The position numbers and the translations under genes were made by a program. Source: Candidatus Melainabacteria bacterium (GTDB lineage Bacteria; Cyanobacteriota; Vampirovibrionia; Obscuribacterales; Obscuribacteraceae). From it: a stretch of DNA of 64,000 bases. Under the pieces are notes generated by a model, which was not told where the DNA came from, ran no database searches, and saw only the letters and a program-made list of their open reading frames with translations. Of this stretch, positions 42,685-50,294 are shown one piece after another. Location: NCBI GenBank assembly GCA_016699165.1, contig CP064963.1, forward strand, positions 2,604,001 to 2,668,000, given 5' to 3'. Position 1 is the stretch's first letter, and every line of letters starts with the position of its first letter.

Positions 42685-43446
42685 ATGACGACCAATGATA
42701 TCCCCTCTTGGCTCGCCGACTGGCAGCGCACTCTATCGCCCTGCTACAAGGCGCTCTTCACTTTCGACCTCGACGGGACGATCTGGCCTGATATCCTCAG
42801 CGTCAGTTCGCAACAGTTCGGTTCGGTCGACCCTGACGGTGTCAAACGCTGGCGTCGAATCGAGCATGCCTACAAGGTGGCCGGAACCATGAGCAATGGT
42901 GACCACCTCGAAGCATTGTTCGCCGACATCTTCGCGCGGCACTCGATGGACGAACTGCTCGAATGGCTCGAGAAGACTCATCGCTTGCTGCCCAACTTCA
43001 AGCGCTTCCTCAAGCTGCTCGAAATGTTCAACGTCAGTCCGGTCGGCATCTCCAACGGCGCCAGCCAGATTGCGTCGAGCATGCTCGCCTATCACGGCAT
43101 TTCGATGCCGGTCATCGCCAACCCGCTTGTCTTCGACAAGAAAGGCAAGTTCACGGGCATGGATTTCGTCCATGACCGCGAAGAAGGCGTCCGCAAAGGC
43201 CTCATGGTCAAAGCGGCACGTCAGATGGGTTATCGGGTCATCGGCTGCGCCGGCGATTCGAAGGGTGACATCGACATGGCCGACGAGACCCTCAAGGTGC
43301 CGGGTACCGTCGTGATCTCTTTCGACAAGGGCATCTTGGACGACTGGTGCAAGGCTCGCACCACCGACACTGACCGCTGCTTGAACATCACCGACTGGGC
43401 TCGCGCCGAGTTGTTCATGACCAAGCGGCTCCAGGCTCTGAAGTGA
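42685..43446 (+). CDS. HAD-superfamily phosphatase
   Basis: 253 residues, ATG 42685 with CGGAG upstream. Motif I ALFTFDLDGTIWPD (nucleophile and acid/base Asp), motif II VGISNGAS, motif III Lys in VRKGLMVKAARQMG and motif IV GCAGDSKGDIDMADE. Cap between motifs I and II is helical, as in PSP/PGP-type enzymes. A cytosolic small-molecule phosphatase. 56 bases upstream of a polyol-type dehydrogenase in the same unit, so a sugar or polyol phosphate substrate is plausible. Confidence 0.88.
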   Translation: MTTNDIPSWLADWQRTLSPCYKALFTFDLDGTIWPDILSVSSQQFGSVDPDGVKRWRRIEHAYKVAGTMSNGDHLEALFADIFARHSMDELLEWLEKTHRLLPNFKRFLKLLEMFNVSPVGISNGASQIASSMLAYHGISMPVIANPLVFDKKGKFTGMDFVHDREEGVRKGLMVKAARQMGYRVIGCAGDSKGDIDMADETLKVPGTVVISFDKGILDDWCKARTTDTDRCLNITDWARAELFMTKRLQALK

Positions 43447-43502
43447 GCCAAGACTAGCGACTAAAAGCATCAACATCCTAACTTCCTGAGAAAGGAAACA
43501 CT

Positions 43503-44627
43503 ATGACTGCAATCAATCGTTGCCGTTGCTGGAACGTCGTCGGCAAAAATCAGCTCCGGATGGACACCATCCAGTGCGATTCCCCTGCTTCGCACGAAGT
43601 GCGAATCAGGCCGACGGCTTGTGGCATCTGCGGCTCGGACGTCGAGCTGCTCAAGAAAGGTGGCGCGCACTCGGCTCACGCTGGTGCTCCGCAACCGATC
43701 ACGATGGGTCACGAGCTCGTGGGCATCGTGGAGGCTATCGGCCACGACGTGACTTCGCACAAAATCGGTGACGTCGTCGCGATCGAGCCGGGCATCCCCT
43801 GCGAGAAGTGCAATGCCTGCAAGGTCGGCTTCTACCACTGCTGCCCGAACACCAAGTACATGGGCACTCCGCCCGTGAACGGCGGCATGGCCGACTACTT
43901 CAACTGGCCGGCAAAGTGGGCTCACCACCTGCCTGCGCAGCTGAAGGCAGACCATGTCCTGGCGGCCAGCGTCGAACCCGTAGCGTGCTGCTTTCAAGCA
44001 GTCGATCACCGGAACCGCCTTGCGCAGCACGTCTCCGACGAGCTGTGGACGGCTATCACCGGCGGCGGGATGATGGCGCTTGCCACCGCGACCATTCTCA
44101 AGCGCATCAATCCGCGCGAGAAAGTGGCCGTCATGGTGCGCAGCAAGGAAGATCGCGATTTCGCGCTCTCCATCGGCGTGGACAAGGTCGTCATGCTCAG
44201 CAAGTCCGCAATGGGCTCGCCTGAGTGGGTGACCGAGACCGAGGCAGCCTTCAAGGAGCTCAAAGACTCCACGGGCGGCATGGTCTCGAGCGTGATCGAG
44301 TGCACGGGTTCCAACCCGCTGCTCGAGGCGCTCATCAAGGCGCAGTGCGTACTCGCCGGCGGTTCCATCATCGGTCTTGGTTGCCATTACGGCATCTCGA
44401 TCGACGTTGCGCACCTCCGTCGTCACGAGCTCGCCTTCCAGCCGATTCGTCGGTCCGCTCACCAGTTCCCGAAGACCCTCAACCTGATGGCTCAAGAGCC
44501 GAACGTGTTCCGCAGCCTTATCGGCGGGACCGTCAAGTTCGAGGACTTCGGGACGTTCATGGGCGGCGACACTTCGGTTGCGACCGTCGTCAACGCTGGT
44601 GCTCCCAAGACCATCATCGTGATGTAA
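43503..44627 (+). CDS. Zinc-dependent dehydrogenase (MDR), GC-rich copy
   Basis: 374 residues, ATG 43503 with AAAGGA upstream. Catalytic zinc block TACGICGSDVELLKKGG and MGHELVGIVEAIG; complete structural zinc site PCEKCNACKVGFYHCCPN. The nucleotide loop reads AITGGGMMALATATIL, which departs from the usual GxGxxG. About 30 residues longer than its neighbour at 41146. Follows the HAD phosphatase; together they could dephosphorylate and oxidise a polyol phosphate. Confidence 0.9.
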   Translation: MTAINRCRCWNVVGKNQLRMDTIQCDSPASHEVRIRPTACGICGSDVELLKKGGAHSAHAGAPQPITMGHELVGIVEAIGHDVTSHKIGDVVAIEPGIPCEKCNACKVGFYHCCPNTKYMGTPPVNGGMADYFNWPAKWAHHLPAQLKADHVLAASVEPVACCFQAVDHRNRLAQHVSDELWTAITGGGMMALATATILKRINPREKVAVMVRSKEDRDFALSIGVDKVVMLSKSAMGSPEWVTETEAAFKELKDSTGGMVSSVIECTGSNPLLEALIKAQCVLAGGSIIGLGCHYGISIDVAHLRRHELAFQPIRRSAHQFPKTLNLMAQEPNVFRSLIGGTVKFEDFGTFMGGDTSVATVVNAGAPKTIIVM

Positions 44628-44658
44628 GTTAGCCGCTTCGGCGACTAGCTCACCTGCA

Positions 44659-44713
44659 GAGTAGAGAAAGAATCGTGGCCCAACAGCCACGATTCTTCAC
44701 TCTACTCTTTTTT
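44659..44713 (+). terminator. Double-stem terminator after the dehydrogenase
   Basis: Outer GAGTAGAG/CTCTACTC and inner GAATCGTGGC/GCCACGATTC stems, followed by TTTTTT. Confidence 0.95.
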
Positions 44714-44723
44714 GCTTATGTTT

Positions 44724-44740
44724 TACTATTCATTATAGTA
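44724..44740. repeat. AT palindrome, copy 4
   Basis: TACTATTCATTATAGTA, 10 bases beyond the T-run of the preceding terminator. Confidence 0.85.
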
Positions 44741-44876
44741 TTACAATTGACTGTCCACAGATGAATTCACTCCACTCTAGTGTCGAATAATGCTAGAAAT
44801 ATTGTAAATGTGGTTAACGCAGTACACTGGGGTATGTAATTAAGTATCACTAGTTCATGCTTTCGAGGCTTTTAGT

Positions 44877-47800
44877 CTGACTTACCAGCCAAATCAAAAT
44901 CCTGAGTCCGAGGAAGAAAACTCTTCTCAAGGAAAACCGAAAGAAATAGCTATTCCTCCAGCCGAACTCGTCTTCGGAGCGAATCCTCCTGGCTCGCCCA
45001 CGCCCTCGCCTATCGACTCGAGTCCTGAATGGCAAACCGGGCAATGGTCCAAAGTCTCGCCACCAAATCCGCTCGATACACCAGCTTCAAATCCTCAGCC
45101 TTATGCTTCAGGCCCCGGTCCTACTTCCTTTCAAGGACCGGCAATACCAAATCTTTTTCAAGCACCACAAGCACAAGCACCTGCTCCCGCTCCCACGAAA
45201 GACCAGCAATCTCAGACCAGACCACCCTCAGGATTTGGTCCGCTTCCACCTGGAGGCGCAGGAAAACCTGGCCCGATGCGAAGTTCCGGTACAAGACCTG
45301 GAGCCGCTCCACCCCCTCCGGCGCCACCACCAGCACCGCCACCTGGCTCTCCATTCAGGTCGTCCACCAAGCTGCCGGGCCAGGCTCCACCACCTCCTCC
45401 ACCGGTGCCAAACAGGTCAAGCAGTTCACTTCCAGCTCAAGCACCGCCTTTACAGAAGTCACCTCAAATGCAGCCTCCAGCAGGTTTTGGTCAAATGGAC
45501 ACGCCTGCTCCACCGAGTGGATTTGGTGGACCTCCATTGCCTGATGTGTTCCAACAAGCAATGGCGCAGACTCCTCCATCACCATTTGCAAACATCCCAG
45601 CCGCTCCAAATCCAATCCAAACTCCAACTCCAACTCAGTCTCCACAGCAAGCGCCTCCACCCCAAACCAGAGAGGAGTGGGTTGTAACTGGCAGCTACTT
45701 GGAAGAGGATAATGCCGCAGCAGCAGCGGCTATAGAAGAAGCACAAAACCCACGACGATCTGCAACAGGAATGCCAGGCATGTCCGCGCAACAGCCTGCA
45801 GACCCTCGCAAATCCGCTAGTGGACTGCCCACGCAACAACCTTTAGATCCTCGCAAATCAGCAAGTGGAATGCCACCACTGAAGAGTTTCTCAGAGATAA
45901 AACGCATCCCCACTCAAAACAATATGCCTCAACTCATTTTTCCAAAAGAGGCACAGAGCCAATTCACTCAACCCTCAGAATTACCACGAGCAGATTCACT
46001 TCCAGCCCCGACGCCACCACCCGAGGTGCCGCGCACTCCATTTGAGCCACCATCTACAACACCATCTTCTGCACCGCCAATGGAGTCAGAATGGAACAGG
46101 TCACAAACTCCAATTCAGATCCCCGAACCAAGACACGAGCTAGAGCTAGAACCAAAGCCAGAGTCAGAGCCAATTTCCGCCCCTCAAGAAGAAATGGACA
46201 TACTCGCTCAGGTAGAAGCAAATTACTCGGCATTTGCTCCTCAACAACCCTCTGAACCAGAGATAGAGTCAGACTATTCTCTACCTTCCGATTTGGATCA
46301 GTCAGCTTATGAACCACCTAGTTCAAATTACGATTCTAGTACTTTTGCAAATGACGCACCGTCCCCAGCTTTTGAAACTTCGGCTCCAATGCCGGCGGGT
46401 ACAGGGTTGCGTCAAGCACGAGGTCAAATAATTGCGGCTGAATCTTCTTTTGAAAATCAAAACTATGATGTGGCAGTTCCACTTTTTGAGCGCATATTAA
46501 AATTATTGCGCGAAGACCATGGACAGAATGAACCTGAATACTTGAGTACCTTACAAAAATTAGGTGATTGCTATTATTATCGTGGCGATTACGAGCGCGC
46601 AATGCCACTATATTTGGAGTCAAGCAATCTACCTAGCCAGCGTAACACGTCGGCTGGACCTGGCGCTATAGTGAACCTACAGAAACTTTCTAAGACCTAT
46701 GAAAAGTTGGAAAGGTCAGAAGATGCTGAACTTGCAGGTGGCGAAGCGATTGAACTTGCCAACATGACCCTTCCACCTGGACATCCGCTTATGCCGGTAG
46801 TATACAAATCATATATTGGTTTGCTCGAAGCAGCTGGTGCACCAAAAGTTAAAATCAAAACCTACGAGCGCGAGTTGCAAGACCGCATGTCTAGCGCTGC
46901 TGGCTCACCTGAGATGCCAATCACAGAAGATTACGAGAGTGACCTAAAAGCCTGGACCAATTATGAATCATTCGATCTTGAGCCGGTCAAGCAGCAACAC
47001 CAAGCAGCCCAGATAAACAAACAGCGTATTCAAGCAAGTGCTGCAAGGGGCAGAGGAGAATACAGAAAGCCGTTTCAAATGCCAAACTTGAAGCCTATCC
47101 TGGCGATATCAGCTGCGGTGCTAGTTGTGGGAGGAATGGCGGTAGTAGGAATTGGTGCACTGTTAAACACAGGTCCTGCAAACAAAAAACAGATGATTGA
47201 CGCAAGACTAGGTCCATATCTGGGAAAATCGTTTGTCAGTGCCGATGGTGGCAAATCCCTACAAGTAAATCAAGACGGCACCGCTAGTATCACATTTGGT
47301 GCCGATACCGAAAGTTATCCGTGCGAAATTGGTGGCGGTTCAATGGATATCCTCTCTACAGCCCGTAAAATGGCTGGAGCGCAACAAGACTATGTTTTGA
47401 AAGAAACCATACAAGGATTTGAAGATCCAAGCGGTACTATTTTATTTTCAGAGAATGCCGATGATCAAAAAATTCTCAAAGCGGTAAGTAAAGTGGGCGA
47501 ATTGGCTGGCTTCTCATTTTCACGCAAGAAAACTCGATATCCTGTGAAGAGAAAAGATTTTAGCGACCTGGGTCCTGGCATTGAATTGTACAGTCCGCTT
47601 GAATTGAAATTTGCTCAGTTCGATGAAGACGAAGGCACCACCCGGTTCAACGAGGCACTACAAGATATGAAAGCGGGACGACCTCTTTTTGGACCAGACG
47701 GAAAACCTGATATTCCGCCAGGTTTGGTAGAGTGCATGAGTGTGGTTCCCTTTGTCGATAATGAGAATGCAAAAGGCATCGGTTTTTTGATTCGAGCGTA

Positions 47801-47960
47801 TAACAAGGAAGGTAAGTTTATTAGAGGCAGTGACGGCTCAGTTCGCGTTTTGGCTTTAAAAAATGGTGTTGAAATTCCTACAATAGAAAAGAAAGATATT
47901 GTCTCGCCGATTAAGGCACAGAGTAAAGTATTAATCTTTCTGGATTTGGCGAAAAAATGA
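44877..47960 (+). CDS. Pro-rich TPR membrane protein with probable CTG start
   Basis: 1027 residues if translation begins at CTG 44877, which has GAGG 8 bases upstream. The first ATG (45276) would discard 133 in-frame codons of the same Pro/Gln-rich character (LTYQPNQNPESEEE, IPPAELVFGANPPGSP). Residues to about 500 are Pro/Ala/Gln-rich and disordered, with two near-identical DPRKSASG(L/M)P repeats. TPRs follow (FENQNYDVAVPLFERILKLL, YYYRGDYERAMPLY). One transmembrane helix (PILAISAAVLVVGGMAVVGI) precedes a C-terminal domain presumably outside. Overlaps the DUF155 gene by ATGA, so the two are coupled. Confidence 0.75.
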   Translation: MTYQPNQNPESEEENSSQGKPKEIAIPPAELVFGANPPGSPTPSPIDSSPEWQTGQWSKVSPPNPLDTPASNPQPYASGPGPTSFQGPAIPNLFQAPQAQAPAPAPTKDQQSQTRPPSGFGPLPPGGAGKPGPMRSSGTRPGAAPPPPAPPPAPPPGSPFRSSTKLPGQAPPPPPPVPNRSSSSLPAQAPPLQKSPQMQPPAGFGQMDTPAPPSGFGGPPLPDVFQQAMAQTPPSPFANIPAAPNPIQTPTPTQSPQQAPPPQTREEWVVTGSYLEEDNAAAAAAIEEAQNPRRSATGMPGMSAQQPADPRKSASGLPTQQPLDPRKSASGMPPLKSFSEIKRIPTQNNMPQLIFPKEAQSQFTQPSELPRADSLPAPTPPPEVPRTPFEPPSTTPSSAPPMESEWNRSQTPIQIPEPRHELELEPKPESEPISAPQEEMDILAQVEANYSAFAPQQPSEPEIESDYSLPSDLDQSAYEPPSSNYDSSTFANDAPSPAFETSAPMPAGTGLRQARGQIIAAESSFENQNYDVAVPLFERILKLLREDHGQNEPEYLSTLQKLGDCYYYRGDYERAMPLYLESSNLPSQRNTSAGPGAIVNLQKLSKTYEKLERSEDAELAGGEAIELANMTLPPGHPLMPVVYKSYIGLLEAAGAPKVKIKTYERELQDRMSSAAGSPEMPITEDYESDLKAWTNYESFDLEPVKQQHQAAQINKQRIQASAARGRGEYRKPFQMPNLKPILAISAAVLVVGGMAVVGIGALLNTGPANKKQMIDARLGPYLGKSFVSADGGKSLQVNQDGTASITFGADTESYPCEIGGGSMDILSTARKMAGAQQDYVLKETIQGFEDPSGTILFSENADDQKILKAVSKVGELAGFSFSRKKTRYPVKRKDFSDLGPGIELYSPLELKFAQFDEDEGTTRFNEALQDMKAGRPLFGPDGKPDIPPGLVECMSVVPFVDNENAKGIGFLIRAYNKEGKFIRGSDGSVRVLALKNGVEIPTIEKKDIVSPIKAQSKVLIFLDLAKK

Positions 47961-49072
47961 GTGACCCAGAAAAAAACCTTCCACCATATGTCAAAGAGGG
48001 CTATTTCAAGGCATATTTCGTCTTTGCTGTAGCCGATACAATAGACTTGGACAAATTGCAAAACTCGACAGAAAGCTTTCACCGAGCGCAATTTTCAGTG
48101 CACAGCCAGCAGCAATATATTCATTTCGTCACGCCGCCTTTATTTTTGTCCGGCCCAGAACTTGAGCTTGCTGGAGCGCCGGTGAAAGTCTCATATAAGA
48201 TTTATGCATCAGGCACAGTGAGCGTACGTATTTCACTGACAATGCAGGGCGAATGGGAGCAGTGTGTTCAACATACAGCCGCTTTGCGGGTGGACGACAG
48301 ACTGGAAAATCTTGCCAGACAAGAATTAGAAAAGGTACTTGCCGATATAAGCTTTGCCATTTCCAAACCATGCAGCGCGGTGATGGAAGACTATTATCTT
48401 TTTCACGTGGTGCCTGACAGTGAGTCTCCATCAGTATCTGACATGTTGGAAGTTCACGCAGACGCCATAGCCAAAATGATTGTTGGAGACGAACAAACAC
48501 TAAGCAAGCAAGAACAAAAAGATATTTTAAAGACTTTTTTCTCTTACTACGAGAACGATTTCACTATTGTGCACTGGGACTCAGCCTTTATTTATGATAC
48601 CAAATCTGGTGCTAGTCCAATCGAAGATTTGCTCGAATTTGCCAACACCCAGATGGTGGAATTGCGCACTTTAGACGAGTTGCTCGATACCGAACTGGAT
48701 TATATCTATCATCACGTGGACGACAAAAAGTGGTTTTCCTGGCTGCATACAGGTCAAGGCGCCACTATGCGAGCTGACCGTTTAAGACAAATATTGGTTG
48801 ATGTGCGCGAACTGGCGGATCAGTCGACCAACGCTTTAAAAATTACTGGAGATGCCTTTTACTCGCGCCTTTACAAAGGTGCGTGCCAACGGTTTGGTTT
48901 GCCCGACTGGCAAAAACAAGTCGAAAACAAATTTGACAGTGTGCATCAGATTTACCGATACATCATCGATGAAGCGCACCATTCACGCGGTGGCTTCCTT
49001 GAAATAATAATCATTGTGCTTATCGCAATCGAAATTCTGCTTGCTCTGTTTGAGCTGAGCAGAAGCCACTAA
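47957..49072 (+). CDS. DUF155/RMD1-family membrane protein
   Basis: 371 residues. Family signatures ENDFTIVHWDSAFIYD, LLEFANTQMVELRTLDELLD and a C-terminal transmembrane segment (FLEIIIIVLIAIEILLALF) match DUF155, named for yeast Rmd1 and human RMND1. Biochemical role in bacteria is unknown. ATGA overlap with the TPR protein upstream implies a fixed stoichiometry and probably a membrane complex. Confidence 0.85.
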   Translation: MSDPEKNLPPYVKEGYFKAYFVFAVADTIDLDKLQNSTESFHRAQFSVHSQQQYIHFVTPPLFLSGPELELAGAPVKVSYKIYASGTVSVRISLTMQGEWEQCVQHTAALRVDDRLENLARQELEKVLADISFAISKPCSAVMEDYYLFHVVPDSESPSVSDMLEVHADAIAKMIVGDEQTLSKQEQKDILKTFFSYYENDFTIVHWDSAFIYDTKSGASPIEDLLEFANTQMVELRTLDELLDTELDYIYHHVDDKKWFSWLHTGQGATMRADRLRQILVDVRELADQSTNALKITGDAFYSRLYKGACQRFGLPDWQKQVENKFDSVHQIYRYIIDEAHHSRGGFLEIIIIVLIAIEILLALFELSRSH

Positions 49073-49073
49073 C

Positions 49074-49448
49074 CTAGGTGCGATTGTAATCGTCGTTGTA
49101 GCGAATAATGTCTTCTTCTGGGAAAGCATCGCCTACTTGCACTTCTATCAGTTCGACAGGCTCTTGCGAAAGACAAGCCACTCTGTGCTTGGTGCCGCGC
49201 GGAACATTAACATACTCGCCATATCCATATTCTTTTTCGGTGTCATTCAATGTGACAAGAGCTTTGCCTGAAACTATTACCCAGTGCTCTTCGCGCAACT
49301 TATGACTTTGTAAACTGAGACGTTGCCCCGGATTTACCACCAGTTTTTTTACTTTGGTATTGGGCGCGTCTAGCAATACATAGAAGGCTCCCCAGGGACG
49401 CTCTTCAAAATATACGCTGCTTGCCATAGTTTTAGACTGCTCAACCAT
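49074..49448 (-). CDS. Cupin, mannose-6-phosphate isomerase type II-like
   Basis: 124 residues from ATG 49448, AGGA 8 bases upstream. It begins with the stretch VYFEERPWGAFYVLLDAPNT and has the cupin motifs LSLQSHKLREEHWVIVSGKA and NVPRGTKHRVACLSQEPVEL, as in the C-terminal isomerase domain of GDP-mannose pyrophosphorylase/ManC. The nucleotidyltransferase part is absent. A stand-alone sugar-phosphate isomerase or sugar-binding cupin. Convergent with the DUF155 gene. Confidence 0.85.
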   Translation of the reverse strand: MVEQSKTMASSVYFEERPWGAFYVLLDAPNTKVKKLVVNPGQRLSLQSHKLREEHWVIVSGKALVTLNDTEKEYGYGEYVNVPRGTKHRVACLSQEPVELIEVQVGDAFPEEDIIRYNDDYNRT

Positions 49449-49502
49449 GGCCAAGATCCTACCCTAATTAGGTTATCGATTCAAATTCTGTTCAGCCAGG
49501 CT

Positions 49503-49519
49503 TACTATTGCCTATAGTT
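49503..49519. repeat. AT palindrome, copy 5, in a divergent promoter region
   Basis: TACTATTGCCTATAGTT keeps the ACTAT-N5-ATAGT core. Unlike the other copies it is upstream of genes: between the cupin (leftward) and the ArsR gene (rightward). It could be part of a promoter. Confidence 0.6.
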
Positions 49520-49541
49520 TTAATCAAATTCTAGATTAAAA

Positions 49542-49580
49542 TTCGACACTATTACATAAAACGGTGTAATAATGTAATAG
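49542..49580 (+). promoter_or_regulatory. Promoter and operator of the arsR-metallothionein operon
   Basis: A TTCGAC -35 and TGTAAT -10 are 17 bases apart. CTATTACAT (49549-49557) and ATGTAATAG (49572-49580) are perfect 9-base inverted repeats overlapping this promoter. The design fits an ArsR/SmtB repressor acting on its own operon, released by metal. A second repeat TTTAATC/GATTAAA lies at 49519-49540. Confidence 0.7.
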
Positions 49581-49592
49581 AGGACATCAATC

Positions 49593-49976
49593 ATGACCGA
49601 TACCGCTCAACAACTCGTACACAACTGCCCAGTGGAACTCATCGCTCCCGATGAAAAACCATTGAGCGATGCTCAGGCTTCTGAGCTGGAAGATTTGTTC
49701 AAGATATTGGCCAACGATACGAGGCTCAAACTGTTGCAGCACTTGGCAATAGCCAAAGAAATGTGCGTTTGCGATCTGGCCGACTGTCTGTCTATGAAAC
49801 CACAGGCAGTATCAAACCAATTGCAAAAACTTTTGGATCGCGGCATTGTAGCTGCGACTCGAAAAGGCAACAACATCAGCTATCGTGTTATTGATTCATG
49901 TGTTCTGGAACTTTTGCAAAAGGCTGTCTGTCTTTTGCACGACAGCGAAAGCTCGTCTAGTGTGGATCATCGTTAA
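49593..49976 (+). CDS. ArsR/SmtB-family metal-responsive repressor
   Basis: 127 residues. Winged helix: LEDLFKILANDTRLKLLQHL, then KEMCVCDLADCLSMKPQAVS (alpha-3 ELCVCDL-type metal site with Cys-x-Cys plus a further Cys) and LLDRGIVAATRKGNNISYRV. Additional Cys in IDSCVLELLQKAVCLLHD could form a second site. The CVC motif is that of arsenic/cadmium-type sensors. Cotranscribed with a metallothionein-like gene 19 bases downstream, so it very probably controls metal sequestration. Confidence 0.92.
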   Translation: MTDTAQQLVHNCPVELIAPDEKPLSDAQASELEDLFKILANDTRLKLLQHLAIAKEMCVCDLADCLSMKPQAVSNQLQKLLDRGIVAATRKGNNISYRVIDSCVLELLQKAVCLLHDSESSSSVDHR

Positions 49977-49995
49977 AAAAATGGAGAGAAATCAA

Positions 49996-50130
49996 ATGGG
50001 TGACGATAAATGCTGCGGGAAATCCTGCGAAAAATGTAGCTCCTCAAACTGCGAAATGTGTAGCGATTGCGAATGTTGCTGCTCTTGCTGCGCATGCTCC
50101 AAAGGAGATTGCCACTGCGAAGCGGCCTAA
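49996..50130 (+). CDS. Metallothionein-like Cys-rich peptide, 44 residues
   Basis: ATG 49996 with GGAG 9 bases upstream. Fifteen of 44 residues are Cys (KCCGKSCEKCSSSNCEMCSD, then CECCCSCCACSKGDCHC), spaced as C-x2-C, C-C and C-x-C. Too Cys-rich for a fold other than a thiolate metal cluster. It lacks the His/Tyr pattern of cyanobacterial SmtA. It would buffer or detoxify soft metals (Cd, Zn, Cu or As-thiol) under ArsR control. Confidence 0.85.
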   Translation: MGDDKCCGKSCEKCSSSNCEMCSDCECCCSCCACSKGDCHCEAA

Positions 50131-50159
50131 ACCCGCTTGACATAACACTAATAATTAAA

Positions 50160-50192
50160 CAAGTCTTGATTTAGATATCAAGACTTGTTTTT
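50160..50192 (+). terminator. Terminator of the arsR-metallothionein operon
   Basis: CAAGTCTTGAT and ATCAAGACTTG form an 11-base stem, followed by TTTTTG. Confidence 0.9.
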
Positions 50193-50294
50193 GTTATAGG
50201 CAAATTTGTAGATTCAGTCGTCTTTTTTCTAACTAAATACTAGTAATTTTTTCTCTTCCAATAACCAAAACAAACCAAGAAACGGAAATTAGCA

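Noticed and set aside
43470..44690. Leftward ORF of 406 codons opposite the GC-rich dehydrogenase
   Set aside because: Antisense shadow; the plus strand encodes a clear zinc dehydrogenase.
45103..45687. His/Gln-rich rightward ORF of 194 codons
   Set aside because: Out-of-frame shadow of the Pro/Gln-rich TPR protein.
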